DNA of 64,000 bases from UBA2336 sp964404445 (lineage in GTDB: Bacteria; Bacteroidota; Bacteroidia; Cytophagales; Cyclobacteriaceae), in assembly GCA_964404445.1 (NCBI GenBank), contig CAYOJW010000002.1, positions 62,001 to 126,000 of the forward strand, written 5' to 3'. The notes beneath the pieces are model-generated. The model saw only the letters and a program-made list of their open reading frames with translations, had not been told where the DNA came from and ran no database searches. This document shows, one piece after another, positions 52,573 to 62,371 of this stretch. How positions within the stretch are numbered: position 1 is the stretch's first letter; each line of letters begins with the position of its first letter. The translations under genes were made by a program, and so were the position numbers.

Positions 52573-54993
52573 ATGTTACAAACTCATTTAAAATTCTTCA
52601 TCCGGGTTTTCCTCAAGGACAAGTTTTTTTCAGTGCTTAACATCCTTGGCCTCGCCCTGGGCATTGCGGTAAGTATCTTGCTGTTGCTCATCCTACAACA
52701 TGACCTTACTTACGATAAACATTTTGCCAACCACGAAAACATTTACAGACTTGGCGGACATTTACGGGCAACCGGGTTAGACAGGCGTGGTGCGCGTTCG
52801 GCACGTGAGCTGGGCGCTATTTTAAAAGAAGAGTTTCCGGAGGTACTGGCATACACGCGCGCCAACGATTGGGGTAACACTCTAATCAAATACGTGAGCA
52901 AAGGTGCAGAAGTAGCGCACTATGAAGAAGATATTATTCGTACAGATTCAACATACTTTACCGTATTCAAACACAATTTTATTGCAGGCGATGAAAAAAC
53001 AGCCCTCAACCTGCTTAACTCGGTTGTGATTACCGAGTCAACGGCTGCGCGGTATTTTGGAACGGAAAACGCACTCGATCAAACATTGATGATTGACGGT
53101 CAGGCATGGAAAGTTACAGGCATTATTGAAGACGTTCCTGAAAACACACACATGAAGTTTGACTTCCTGCTTTCGGGGTTATCAAAATCGCGGGAGTGGG
53201 TTGTAGATAACGGCCAAATTAAATCCGAGGCTTTCTGGAACCCCGATGTGTTCACATACCTTGTTTTCCCGGATAATTACGATCCTAAAAACTTCTACGA
53301 TAAATTTCCGGCTATATACACTAAATATTATAAATCGTTTGGCGATCAGGTTGGCGGGCAATACGATCCTATTCTACAACCCTTAGCAGACATTCACTTT
53401 CACTCCGATCTTGAGTCGGATGAAGCCACCGGAAATATTGCGTATGTATATGCTTTTACGGGTATCGGTATTTTCATCATGCTGCTGGCGTGTATCAATT
53501 ACATGAACCTCTCTACAGCAAAATCAGTAAAACGTGCGAGTGAAATCGCCATGAAGAAAACGTTAGGATCAAGCAAACAATCGCTCGTTTTGTCTTTCCT
53601 CGGAGAGTCAGTTTTCTTATCGTTTGTTTCGTTAGTGGTAGCCATTGCTTTTGTGCTAATCGTATTGAACGCAACGTCTTTCACCTCATTAATCAATAAA
53701 AACCTAACGGTCGATTTCCTTAACAACCCCGTACTGTTATTGGGTTCGTTGGGTATAACACTTTTCATTGGTATTTTATCAGGATTATACCCCGCACTTT
53801 ACCTGCCATCGGTACCGACACTTAGTGCATTAAAGGGCGGATTTAAAAACAGCAAATCGAGCCATTTGTTAAGAAAGGTGTTAATCACCACGCAATTTGC
53901 AATCTCGATTTTTGTAGTGGTATGTACATTGCTGATGCAGGATCAGATAAATTTTATGCGCAACAAAGACCTTGGTTTTAGTAACGACAATGTGTTGATA
54001 TTGCCCATACAGGACACACTCGTTCAAAACAATATTGTATCGATCAAAAACGAACTGAAACAAAACCCGAAAATTACGGAAGCCACAACATCGTATAGTG
54101 TTTTGGGCATGGGTGTTGATGGGTCGGTGATGTGGGCAGAAGGCAACGATGGTGAAATGAAACAGCAGGCTTTTTCGATTATTGCTGTTGGTGAAGATTA
54201 TTTCAAAACCATGGACATCACAATTTTAAATGGCCGCGATTTTCAATCAGGTCCGGCAAACGACATCGATAATATTTTTATGTGCAATGAAGCAGCCGCC
54301 AAACTGATGGGCTGGGGTGACGATCCGGTTGGTAAACGTGTAAAATGGTTTCATGGCCGGACAGACGGCCAGGTGATTGCATTGATCAAAGACTTCAACT
54401 TCACTTCGCTACATAACCCCATTGAGCCGTTATTGATTATAAAATCGCGTAGAGAAGGAGGATTCCTCCATTTAAAAGTTGCCGGAGATAACCTGCCCGA
54501 AACCATGGATTTTATCCGCACCAAGTGGGCAGGGTTCGATCCCAACCATCCGTTTGAATATTTTTTCTTAGATCAACGGTTTAATGAACAATACCGTGCC
54601 GATGAAACACAATATACGTTACTCTCAAACCTGTCGTACATCTGCATTTTTATATCATTACTTGGTTTGCTTGGGCTTTCGGCATTTACCGCAGCACAAC
54701 GCACTAAAGAAATTGGCATTCGTAAAGTACATGGCGCCAGCATACCGCGCATCATTTTTATGCTTTACAAAGATGTTATGTACCTCGTGTTAATTGCAGC
54801 CTTGTTGATTATACCCGCAGCGTTTTTTACCATCACTCAGTGGATGAGCAATTTTGCGTATCAAACAAACATCAGTTATCTCACGTTCGGGTTAGTTACG
54901 GTGTTTGCATTGCTGTTTGCGTTTTTAACCGTTGGGTTTCATTCGCTTAAAACCGCCCGAACCAACCCGGTCAATTCTTTAAAGTACGAGTGA
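52573..54993 (+). CDS. FtsX/MacB-type ABC permease
   Basis: 806 residues. N-terminal helix FSVLNILGLALGIAVSILLLL, then a periplasmic MacB core (about 45-270), an FtsX block of three helices (about 290-430), a second N-terminal-like helix (LITTQFAISIFVVVCTLLMQ), a second MacB core, and a final FtsX block with GLLGLSAFTAAQRTKEIGIRKVHGAS. It is the duplicated-permease type found in Bacteroidota. No ABC ATPase gene is adjacent, so its energising partner must lie elsewhere. A transcription terminator follows. Confidence 0.92.
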   Translation: MLQTHLKFFIRVFLKDKFFSVLNILGLALGIAVSILLLLILQHDLTYDKHFANHENIYRLGGHLRATGLDRRGARSARELGAILKEEFPEVLAYTRANDWGNTLIKYVSKGAEVAHYEEDIIRTDSTYFTVFKHNFIAGDEKTALNLLNSVVITESTAARYFGTENALDQTLMIDGQAWKVTGIIEDVPENTHMKFDFLLSGLSKSREWVVDNGQIKSEAFWNPDVFTYLVFPDNYDPKNFYDKFPAIYTKYYKSFGDQVGGQYDPILQPLADIHFHSDLESDEATGNIAYVYAFTGIGIFIMLLACINYMNLSTAKSVKRASEIAMKKTLGSSKQSLVLSFLGESVFLSFVSLVVAIAFVLIVLNATSFTSLINKNLTVDFLNNPVLLLGSLGITLFIGILSGLYPALYLPSVPTLSALKGGFKNSKSSHLLRKVLITTQFAISIFVVVCTLLMQDQINFMRNKDLGFSNDNVLILPIQDTLVQNNIVSIKNELKQNPKITEATTSYSVLGMGVDGSVMWAEGNDGEMKQQAFSIIAVGEDYFKTMDITILNGRDFQSGPANDIDNIFMCNEAAAKLMGWGDDPVGKRVKWFHGRTDGQVIALIKDFNFTSLHNPIEPLLIIKSRREGGFLHLKVAGDNLPETMDFIRTKWAGFDPNHPFEYFFLDQRFNEQYRADETQYTLLSNLSYICIFISLLGLLGLSAFTAAQRTKEIGIRKVHGASIPRIIFMLYKDVMYLVLIAALLIIPAAFFTITQWMSNFAYQTNISYLTFGLVTVFALLFAFLTVGFHSLKTARTNPVNSLKYE

Positions 54994-55001
54994 CCTTCCC
55001 T

Positions 55002-55050
55002 CCTTTCAGGTTTCAGATTTAACGGCTGAAACCTGAAAGGATATTTTTAA
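55002..55050 (+). terminator. Rho-independent terminator after the permease gene
   Basis: CCTTTCAGGTTTCAG (55002-55016) and CTGAAACCTGAAAGG (55026-55040) form a perfect 15-bp stem with a 9-nt loop, followed by ATATTTTT. Confidence 0.88.
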
Positions 55051-55088
55051 AAATGTATTTTTGATCATTGGTAACACTTTGATCGGGC

Positions 55089-55895
55089 GTGTCGTATTCT
55101 TTTTTTTCATTTCGCGAAACAAAACCCGGGTATTCAACATCCGGGCACGGTACAAAAATACTGCTGGCCTTTCATGGCTTCGGGCAGGATCACACCGCGT
55201 TTCATAACCTGTCGCAAGCACTGGCAAGTGAATACACCATCTATTCGTTCGATCTTTTTTTTCACGGAAAAAGTGAATGGCCTTTTGATGAACAACCACT
55301 CGAAAAAGATTTTTGGAAAGCCTTTATGGAACAATTCCTGAGCGAAAACAACATCGAAACTTTTGGGGTATTGGGTTTTAGCTTAGGTGCCAAATTTGCC
55401 TTAGCCATCGTAGAAGCTTTCCCTCAAAAAACAACCGGAATATTTCTATTAGCGCCCGATGGCATTAAAACTAATTTTTGGTACAGCCTCGCCACCTACC
55501 CGGTTGCATTGCGCAGGCTTTTTAAAAGTATGATAAAAAAAACCGAACGCTTTAACAGGCTTGCACAAGCTGCACATAAACTCCGGTTAATCGATAAAGG
55601 GGTTTTACGGTTTGTTGATCTGCAAATGAACACTGAAGAGAAACGTAAGCGCGTATATCTGTCGTGGGTTGTATTCAGGCACCTCAAATTTAATATGGCA
55701 CACATCGCCAGCCTCATTAACCGCCATGGTATTGCGTTGGTGATTGTTACCGGTAAGTACGATAAAATCATCACCACCAAAAACATGAATGCACTGCTTA
55801 AAAAAGTAAAGCATTATACATCATTAACCCCCGAAACCGGGCATAACGGTATTCTTGCCGCGAGTGTCGATATTCTGAAAAATAAATTACTTTAG
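55089..55895 (+). CDS. Alpha/beta hydrolase
   Basis: 268 residues, cytoplasmic, no signal peptide. The oxyanion loop is LLAFHGFGQDHTAF, the nucleophile elbow is GVLGFSLGAKFA (Ser), the acid is probably the Asp in VTGKYDKIITT and the His is in LTPETGHNGILA. It is of lipase/esterase or peptidase type with unknown substrate. GTG start at 55089. Confidence 0.85.
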   Translation: MSYSFFSFRETKPGYSTSGHGTKILLAFHGFGQDHTAFHNLSQALASEYTIYSFDLFFHGKSEWPFDEQPLEKDFWKAFMEQFLSENNIETFGVLGFSLGAKFALAIVEAFPQKTTGIFLLAPDGIKTNFWYSLATYPVALRRLFKSMIKKTERFNRLAQAAHKLRLIDKGVLRFVDLQMNTEEKRKRVYLSWVVFRHLKFNMAHIASLINRHGIALVIVTGKYDKIITTKNMNALLKKVKHYTSLTPETGHNGILAASVDILKNKLL

Positions 55896-55915
55896 CACGT
55901 ATAAAACAGATCACT

Positions 55916-56716
55916 ATGCGTTACCTCATCGTTGCAATTATAGTTATGTCAACTGCTTTTCAGGCTGCTGCACAAGATACTACAACTTTCAAGGCAAAAA
56001 CCTACACTTCATCGGCAGGCCACGCTTTACCATACCGAATCGCTTACCCCGATCAGTTCAAAAAGAGCAAGAAATATCCGTTGATATTGTTTCTGCACGG
56101 TGCCGGTGAACGCGGCAACAACAACGTTAGCCAGTTAATACATGGTTCCAAGCTTTTTACCGATCCGAAAAACCGTAAAGATTTTCCTGCCATTGTAATT
56201 TTCCCGCAATGCGCAAGCGATTCGTACTGGTCGAGTGTGCTGGTTGACCGCACGCAATCACCGTTTACATTAGACTTCGATTATTCAAAACCCATTACAC
56301 CTCCGTTACAGGCGGCCATCGAATTGGTACAAAGCATCATTGCAGAGGGTTCGGTTGATGAATCGCGCATTTACATTACCGGACTTTCGATGGGCGGCAT
56401 GGGTACTTTCGAAGCCGTGTACCGGTATCCTGATTTATTTGCCGCAGCCTCACCCATTTGTGGCGGTGCCGATGTTAACGCTTACGATGCACGGGTTATT
56501 AACGTACCGTTCAGGGTTTACCATGGCACCATCGATGCCGTAGTGGATGTTGAACAGTCGCGCAGAATGGTCGAAAAGCTTAAAAGCCTTAACGCACCGG
56601 TCGAATACATCGAATACCCGAACGTAAACCACAACAGTTGGGACAATGCCTTTGCCGAACCTGATTATCTACGCTGGATGTTTAAGTATAAAAAAAAGAA
56701 GAAGACGAAAAAGTAA
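55916..56716 (+). CDS. Secreted esterase of the dienelactone hydrolase/phospholipase family
   Basis: 266 residues with a signal peptide (..AFQAAAQD). Triad: Ser in ITGLSMGGMGTFEAV, Asp in YHGTIDAVVDVEQSRR and His in PNVNHNSWDNAF. LILFLHGAGERGNNN forms the oxyanion hole region. This is the PHB-depolymerase-like, prolyl-oligopeptidase-type fold used for feruloyl and acetyl ester cleavage. The C-terminus is a run of Lys (KYKKKKKTKK). It follows the previous hydrolase gene by 20 nt. Confidence 0.87.
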   Translation: MRYLIVAIIVMSTAFQAAAQDTTTFKAKTYTSSAGHALPYRIAYPDQFKKSKKYPLILFLHGAGERGNNNVSQLIHGSKLFTDPKNRKDFPAIVIFPQCASDSYWSSVLVDRTQSPFTLDFDYSKPITPPLQAAIELVQSIIAEGSVDESRIYITGLSMGGMGTFEAVYRYPDLFAAASPICGGADVNAYDARVINVPFRVYHGTIDAVVDVEQSRRMVEKLKSLNAPVEYIEYPNVNHNSWDNAFAEPDYLRWMFKYKKKKKTKK

Positions 56717-56811
56717 TCTGTACTGATTATTGTCTTACGCCCCCGTACAACAAAAAATCCGGGATTTTGGTATTGATATGTAGCTTGACAATCACCCCTC
56801 GTATGATTTTT

Positions 56812-56935
56812 TTAAACCACAGAGGACACAGAGAAACATTCGCGGTCATTCACAGAGCTTGCCTGCGGCAGGCAGGCGTACAACAACCTACTCTGATAAC
56901 CTCAGTGCAAACTCAGCGATCTCCGTGGTGAATGG
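56812..56935. repeat. Interspersed palindromic repeat (CACAGAGG/CTCCGTGG type)
   Basis: Between two convergent genes, ACCACAGAGGACACAGAGAAA and CTCCGTGGTGAA form partial inverted ends. The centre contains TGCCTGC-G-GCAGGCA (56860-56874). I see no gene. Repeats of this wording are common in Bacteroidota intergenic regions. Confidence 0.55.
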
Positions 56936-56977
56936 TGAAGGTGTTCACAATTCTTTTCTGCGGAATACTATAAGCAA

Positions 56978-57517
56978 TCAAATATTAAAATGATACCCCA
57001 CACTAATGGTAACGGGCAGTGGGTCAACACCCATATCAATGCTGGGGTTGTTGCGCAACATATCCATATCATCGAAATATTCTTTGGGCTTCAATGAAAA
57101 ATTCATCCCAAAGCTCCAGTAGTTTTTGGTACGCTTTCCGTTTAACTCAATACCTCCGCCCAGCGAAAAGCCATAGTATGTTTTATTATACTGATCGGCA
57201 CCATCAACAATAATCACGGCATTGTAGCCGTACATGGCATTAACGTACGGACTCACACGCTTATCGGGCCTAAACTTATAGGTAAGCCCCGTATTGTACG
57301 ATGCTTTATGAAGGTTATAGCCCAACGCCCCGAAAATGCCCAACTTCGGCACGGGGGTAAACGTTAACCTTCCGCCAATAAGCCCCCCGAAATCAAGCCC
57401 TATGCCAACCCCGAACTTCACAATAGTACCCTGGGGTTCAACCTTATAATTTTCAACATACTGACACAAGGCCGATCCTGAAATCAACAACAGTAAACAG
57501 ATTGTAACAACGCGCAT
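56978..57517 (-). CDS. Small outer membrane beta-barrel protein
   Basis: 179 residues with a signal peptide (MRVVTICLLLLISGSALCQ). The mature part has eight or so alternating strands (FGVGIGLDFGGLIGGRLTFTPV, IFGALGYNLH, YYGFSLGGGIELNG, YWSFGMNFSL) and the C-terminal VTISVGYHFNI ends in a typical barrel pattern. The function is unknown. Confidence 0.72.
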   Translation of the reverse strand: MRVVTICLLLLISGSALCQYVENYKVEPQGTIVKFGVGIGLDFGGLIGGRLTFTPVPKLGIFGALGYNLHKASYNTGLTYKFRPDKRVSPYVNAMYGYNAVIIVDGADQYNKTYYGFSLGGGIELNGKRTKNYWSFGMNFSLKPKEYFDDMDMLRNNPSIDMGVDPLPVTISVGYHFNI

Positions 57518-57649
57518 GAGGGGTAAACTTGTGCCGAAGATAGTAATTTAATCTACGCTGTTGGCTGATGTGGATTAAATGCACCAAAAGGCTGTTAAAA
57601 AACATCCGGCCATTGTATTTTTGGCTTTCCTTTTAAGCCACTGCATTCC

Positions 57650-60600
57650 ATGATCTTATTTTTTCGCACAAAATCCAGCACGGTTTACGCGGTTGGGTCG
57701 CAGCACCCTTTACAACCAACTGACATTCAAAAGCTTGTATGGCTGTTCGGTGAAGCCGCCCCTATCGAAAGTGCTACGGTAAACGGCAACTTTATCGGCC
57801 CCCGCAAAGAGATGATCACTCCGTGGAGTACCAATGCCGTAGAGATTACCCAAACCATGGGCATTGCGGGTATCGAACGCATCGAAGAATTGCAGGAAGT
57901 AACAAGTCCTAACGCAGTTTACGACCGTATGTTGCAATTTCTGTACAAAGGGCTTGATCAGGATTTATTCACCATCGTATATACACCCGAGCCGATTATT
58001 GAGGTAAACGATATTGCCGCATTCAATCAAAAAGAAGGTTTGGCATTAAGCACCGAAGAAGTCGATTACCTGAACAACGTTAGCAAAGAGTTAGGCCGCA
58101 ACCTTACCGACAGCGAAGTGTTTGGTTTCTCGCAAGTGAACAGCGAACACTGTCGGCATAAAATTTTTAATGGCACATTCGTGATTGATGGACAGGAAAA
58201 AGAATCAACACTTTTTCAACTCATCAAAAAAACCTCAAAAGAAAATCCCAATTACATCGTATCGGCATATAAAGATAACGTAGCCTTTGTAAAAGGCCCA
58301 CGCATCGAACAGTTTGCACCGAAACGTCAGGACACCCCCGATTATTTTGCCGTTGAAGATATTGACTCGGTTATCTCATTAAAAGCCGAAACACATAACT
58401 TCCCTACAACCGTTGAGCCTTTCAACGGTGCAGCAACCGGATCGGGCGGTGAAATCCGCGACCGTTTAGCCGGAGGCAAAGGCTCGTTACCGTTGGCCGG
58501 AACAGCCGTGTATGTTACCTCCTATCCACGTTTAGAAAACGGACGGCCATGGGAAAAAAAATTTGAAGCTCGCAAATGGTTGTATCAATCACCAGCCGAT
58601 ATTCTCATCAAAGCATCGGATGGCGCAAGTGATTTCGGCAACAAGTTCGGGCAACCGCTCATCTGCGGAAGCGTATTAACGTTCGAACATTTTGAGAACG
58701 GAAAAAAATTCGGTTTCGATAAAGTAATCATGCAGGCCGGAGGTATCGGTTTCGGCAAAGAGAAAGACAGCAAGAAAGAAAAACTTGAACCCGGTGATAA
58801 GATCGTGCTGATGGGAGGCGATAACTACCGCATTGGCATGGGCGGTGCGTCTGTATCATCGGTTGTTACCGGTGAGTTTGGCAACGCCATTGAACTGAAC
58901 GCTATTCAACGGTCAAACCCCGAAATGCAAAAGCGTGTGATGAATGCCATCCGCGCAATGGCCGAATCATCGAACAACCCTATTGTTTCCATTCACGATC
59001 ACGGAGCAGGCGGACATTTGAATTGCTTTACAGAATTGTTGGAAGATACGGGCGGAACTATCGAGATCAACAAACTGCCCATTGGCGACCCTACCCTTTC
59101 GGCCAAAGAAGTGATCAGCAACGAATCGCAAGAGCGCATGGGCATTGCCATCCGCGAAAAAGATGTTGCGTTATTGAAAAAGGTTTCGGAACGCGAACGT
59201 GCGCCTATGTATGTAATCGGCACTGCAACAGGCGATCACAAATTCAACTTTACCGATACCGAAAAAAATATCACCCCGGTTGAGCTTGATGTAAAACATT
59301 TATTCGGCTCATCGCCCAAAACAATCCTCACCGATTCATCAGAACAACAAACGTATAAACCCGTTACCTACGAGGCCGCAAAATTTGAAGAATACCTGAA
59401 CCAGGTTTTACAATTAGAAGCCGTTGCCTGTAAAGACTGGCTGACGAACAAAGTCGATCGGTCGGTAAGCGGTAAGGTTGCCACACAACAAACCTGCGGA
59501 GCCATACAACTGCCATTGAACAACGTATCGGTAATGGCGCTTGACTTCTTAAGCAACAAAGGTATTGCAACGTCCATCGGGCATGCACCGGGTGCAGCAT
59601 TAATTGATTCGGCAGCCGGAAGCCGCATGGCCATTGCGGAGGCGTTAACAAACTTAGTGTGGGCGCAACTCACACACGGATTAAACGGTGTTTCGCTGAG
59701 CGCCAACTGGATGTGGCCTGCAAAAACCGAAGGCGAAAATGCACGGTTATACAATGCCGTTCAGGCCGTGAGTGATTTTGCTATTGAACTTGGCATTAAT
59801 ATTCCTACCGGGAAAGATTCGCTTTCGATGACGCAGAAGTATGCGAACAACGAAGTGGTGTACTCGCCCGGCACGGTAATTATTTCGGCTGTTGCCGAAG
59901 TGAATGACATCCGTAAAACGGTTTCACCGGATTTAAAACCCGTTGCAGGTTCACAAATTTTATACATCAACTTCTCTAAAGATGCATTTGCGCTGGGCGG
60001 AAGCAGCTTTGCACAAGTTGTTAATCTGTTGGGCGATGTAACACCAACCATACAGGATGCCGCCTACTTTAAAAAGTGTTTCGCGGCAGTGCAAGAACTC
60101 ATTGGCAACAATCTCATACTGGCCGGCCACGATATTGGTTCGGGCGGATTGATTACCTCGTTGTTGGAAATGTGTTTCCCTGTTCCGAATATCGGGATGG
60201 ATATTAGCACGTCCGCACTTGGCGATGACATCATTCAGGTTCTGTTCAATGAAAACCCCGGTGTTGCATTACAAGTGAGCGATGCGACTGCCGTACACGC
60301 TGTTTTACAGAAAAACGGAGTTGAGTTTAGTGTGTTAGGAAACGTTACCAATACCCGCCAATTATCAATTGCTAATTATCAATTATCAATTGATAATTTA
60401 CGCGACACGTGGTTCCACACTTCGTACCTGTTCGATAAAATCCAACGGCCGAAAGGCCATGCCGAAAAGCGTAAAGAGAATTACAGCAAACAAATTCTTC
60501 AGTACAACTTTCAGCCGAAGTTCGATGGTAAATTTTCGACCTACGGTATCGACCCGAAACGCAGAACAGCATCGGGCATAAAGGCCGCCATCATCCGCGA

Positions 60601-61339
60601 AAAAGGTGTGAATGGCGACCGCGAAATGGCTTACGCGCTTTACCTCGCAGGCTTTGATGTGAAGGATGTACACATGACCGACTTAGTGAGTGGCCGTGAA
60701 GACCTGAGCGATGTAAACATGATCGTGTTTGTGGGCGGCTTCTCAAACTCCGATGTGCTGGGTTCGGCCAAAGGCTGGGCGGGCGCATTTTTATACAACG
60801 AAAAAGCCCGTAAAACCCTCGATAATTTCTATGCCCGTAAAAATACACTCTCGTTAGGCGTGTGTAACGGATGTCAGTTAATGATGGAGTTAGGATTAGT
60901 GTATCGCGAAATGGATATGCGTAAGCACCCGAAAATGCACCACAACGATTCAGGTAAATTCGAATCGACTTTCATTAACATTACCATTCCTGATAACAAC
61001 TCGATCATGTTAAAGTCTTACAAGGGCGCACGCCTTGGTGTTTGGCTGGCACATGGCGAGGGTATGTTTAAACTTGCGGGCGACCAGGCGCAATACCAAA
61101 TTGCCGCACAATATTCGTACACCGCATATCCGGCTAACCCTAACGGATCTGAAAATGCCGTAGCGGCTGTAAGCTCGCACGATGGCCGCCATTTAGCCAT
61201 TATGCCGCACATTGAACGTTCGCTGTTTGCATGGAACTGGCCTGATTACCCGGCAGGTCGTAAACTTCAAGATGAAGTTTCACCTTGGATTGAGGCTTTT
61301 GTGAATGCACGCGAGTGGGTGTCTGAAAATACTCGGTAA
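57650..61339 (+). CDS. purL: Phosphoribosylformylglycinamidine synthase (large form)
   Basis: 1229 residues, the single-chain type with fused glutaminase. Synthase half: FSQVNSEHCRHKIFNGTF, LKAETHNFPTTVEPFNGAATGSGGEIRD, SIHDHGAGGHLNCFTELL and IPTGKDSLSMTQKY. The C-terminal GATase domain starts near residue 985: VFVGGFSNSDVLGSAKGWA, nucleophile Cys in LSLGVCNGCQLMMELG (about 1071), His in WLAHGEGMF. It makes FGAM from FGAR in purine synthesis. Residues about 904-917 (QLSIANYQLSIDN) are encoded by an AATTATCAATT-type repeat. Confidence 0.96.
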   Translation: MILFFRTKSSTVYAVGSQHPLQPTDIQKLVWLFGEAAPIESATVNGNFIGPRKEMITPWSTNAVEITQTMGIAGIERIEELQEVTSPNAVYDRMLQFLYKGLDQDLFTIVYTPEPIIEVNDIAAFNQKEGLALSTEEVDYLNNVSKELGRNLTDSEVFGFSQVNSEHCRHKIFNGTFVIDGQEKESTLFQLIKKTSKENPNYIVSAYKDNVAFVKGPRIEQFAPKRQDTPDYFAVEDIDSVISLKAETHNFPTTVEPFNGAATGSGGEIRDRLAGGKGSLPLAGTAVYVTSYPRLENGRPWEKKFEARKWLYQSPADILIKASDGASDFGNKFGQPLICGSVLTFEHFENGKKFGFDKVIMQAGGIGFGKEKDSKKEKLEPGDKIVLMGGDNYRIGMGGASVSSVVTGEFGNAIELNAIQRSNPEMQKRVMNAIRAMAESSNNPIVSIHDHGAGGHLNCFTELLEDTGGTIEINKLPIGDPTLSAKEVISNESQERMGIAIREKDVALLKKVSERERAPMYVIGTATGDHKFNFTDTEKNITPVELDVKHLFGSSPKTILTDSSEQQTYKPVTYEAAKFEEYLNQVLQLEAVACKDWLTNKVDRSVSGKVATQQTCGAIQLPLNNVSVMALDFLSNKGIATSIGHAPGAALIDSAAGSRMAIAEALTNLVWAQLTHGLNGVSLSANWMWPAKTEGENARLYNAVQAVSDFAIELGINIPTGKDSLSMTQKYANNEVVYSPGTVIISAVAEVNDIRKTVSPDLKPVAGSQILYINFSKDAFALGGSSFAQVVNLLGDVTPTIQDAAYFKKCFAAVQELIGNNLILAGHDIGSGGLITSLLEMCFPVPNIGMDISTSALGDDIIQVLFNENPGVALQVSDATAVHAVLQKNGVEFSVLGNVTNTRQLSIANYQLSIDNLRDTWFHTSYLFDKIQRPKGHAEKRKENYSKQILQYNFQPKFDGKFSTYGIDPKRRTASGIKAAIIREKGVNGDREMAYALYLAGFDVKDVHMTDLVSGREDLSDVNMIVFVGGFSNSDVLGSAKGWAGAFLYNEKARKTLDNFYARKNTLSLGVCNGCQLMMELGLVYREMDMRKHPKMHHNDSGKFESTFINITIPDNNSIMLKSYKGARLGVWLAHGEGMFKLAGDQAQYQIAAQYSYTAYPANPNGSENAVAAVSSHDGRHLAIMPHIERSLFAWNWPDYPAGRKLQDEVSPWIEAFVNAREWVSENTR
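60358..60400 (+). repeat. AATTATCAATT repeat inside purL, kept in frame
   Basis: Three tandem TAATTATCAATT-like units ending in AATTGATAATT form an inverted repeat within the purL coding sequence. They encode QLSIANYQLSIDNL. The same kind of sequence is usually intergenic in Bacteroidota; the region around 9817-9860 in this window resembles it. Confidence 0.6.
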
Positions 61340-61416
61340 CGAAACAGGGAATGGTTGTTTTGCACGGAATAGTTGATTTTTTGAGTATTACCTCAACTAT
61401 GTTTATCAGTATGTCA

Positions 61417-62289
61417 TTATCTTCTTCTACGAATAGATTTGTTCGATGCAAAAAAACGTTTTAGGTATTCGGAGCGGCCACCAATGAGCGGGATTCCCCG
61501 CCATTTATATATTATTCCATTGGACGTATTTGACATTGTTTGTTGCTGTTCCTCTAATTTTATTTCGTCATGTTTCTTAAAGTCATCAATAAAATTCTGA
61601 ACCCGCAATGTCCATTCTCCATTTGTAGTTGCATTTATGAAAGCTTCGCGCGAAATCTCTGCAACTCTGGCATATCTTCCAACTTGCGGGAATAAACAAT
61701 AAAGAGTATTTCGCAAGTCTTTAGGATCGTCTATTGATCCGGATCCTCGAAAATCAAAGATAACTGGCACTGAACTTTCAAGCCAATCAGGCGGAAAGCA
61801 CCAATCTATAAGATCAACTCGAAATATTTTCGGATTGTCTGTGTTATAAAAAATAGTATTCTCAAAACAGTTATTTTTACCTTTAAGAAAACGAGGATAA
61901 TCTCTTTTAAGACGTGTGCCGTCAACTACCCAAACCATGTTTTTATAAAACCGTTCTCGCGAAATTCGTTCTTGCGGGTCAATATGCGAATGTTGGAATT
62001 CTATAACGAGATTATGAGCCGTTCGGACATCTGCAATATGTTTTTCATCTGTTCTTTCATCAAGTAAAGATATTTCTTGCCAATCGGCTGGATAATTGTT
62101 TTTCCAAGTTCGATGCCACTCTGTTTCCGGTTCCCACCAAAAATCACAATCTGTTTTGCTTTTATGCGCCCAATGCCAAATTTTTCGTGTACCACATTTG
62201 GCAATAACAGGCTTCAAACAACAAGAACACAATCCTTGAAGTTGCGGTTGAGCTTCTACACGATTATTACCAATTAAAGCAAAGTGCAT
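61417..62289 (-). CDS. CoiA-like nuclease family protein
   Basis: 290 residues. The N-terminus has a zinc-finger-like cluster (GLCSCCLKPVIAKCG, then WHWAHKSKTDC). A nuclease core of the PD-(D/E)XK type follows: WWEPETEWHRTWK, RTDEKHIADVRTAHNLVIEFQHSHID (Asp and E-x-Q) and ISRERFYKN. The C-terminal half is unassigned. CoiA is a competence protein of Gram-positives; in Bacteroidota its relatives are scattered and may be defence or DNA-processing nucleases. The gene is AT-rich compared with purL and ppc on either side, suggesting acquisition. Confidence 0.8.
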   Translation of the reverse strand: MHFALIGNNRVEAQPQLQGLCSCCLKPVIAKCGTRKIWHWAHKSKTDCDFWWEPETEWHRTWKNNYPADWQEISLLDERTDEKHIADVRTAHNLVIEFQHSHIDPQERISRERFYKNMVWVVDGTRLKRDYPRFLKGKNNCFENTIFYNTDNPKIFRVDLIDWCFPPDWLESSVPVIFDFRGSGSIDDPKDLRNTLYCLFPQVGRYARVAEISREAFINATTNGEWTLRVQNFIDDFKKHDEIKLEEQQQTMSNTSNGIIYKWRGIPLIGGRSEYLKRFFASNKSIRRRR

Positions 62290-62371
62290 AACTTTTAATG
62301 CTCGGTATTATTGTACAAATAAAAGAGTTAACAGTAATCGTCTATTAAATGATATTAGCTTTATGGATATT

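Noticed and set aside
56740..56960. Possible RNA gene in the palindromic intergenic region before 56978
   Set aside because: The fold comes from a repeat of the CACAGAGG/GCCTGC type; no tRNA or known RNA structure is visible.
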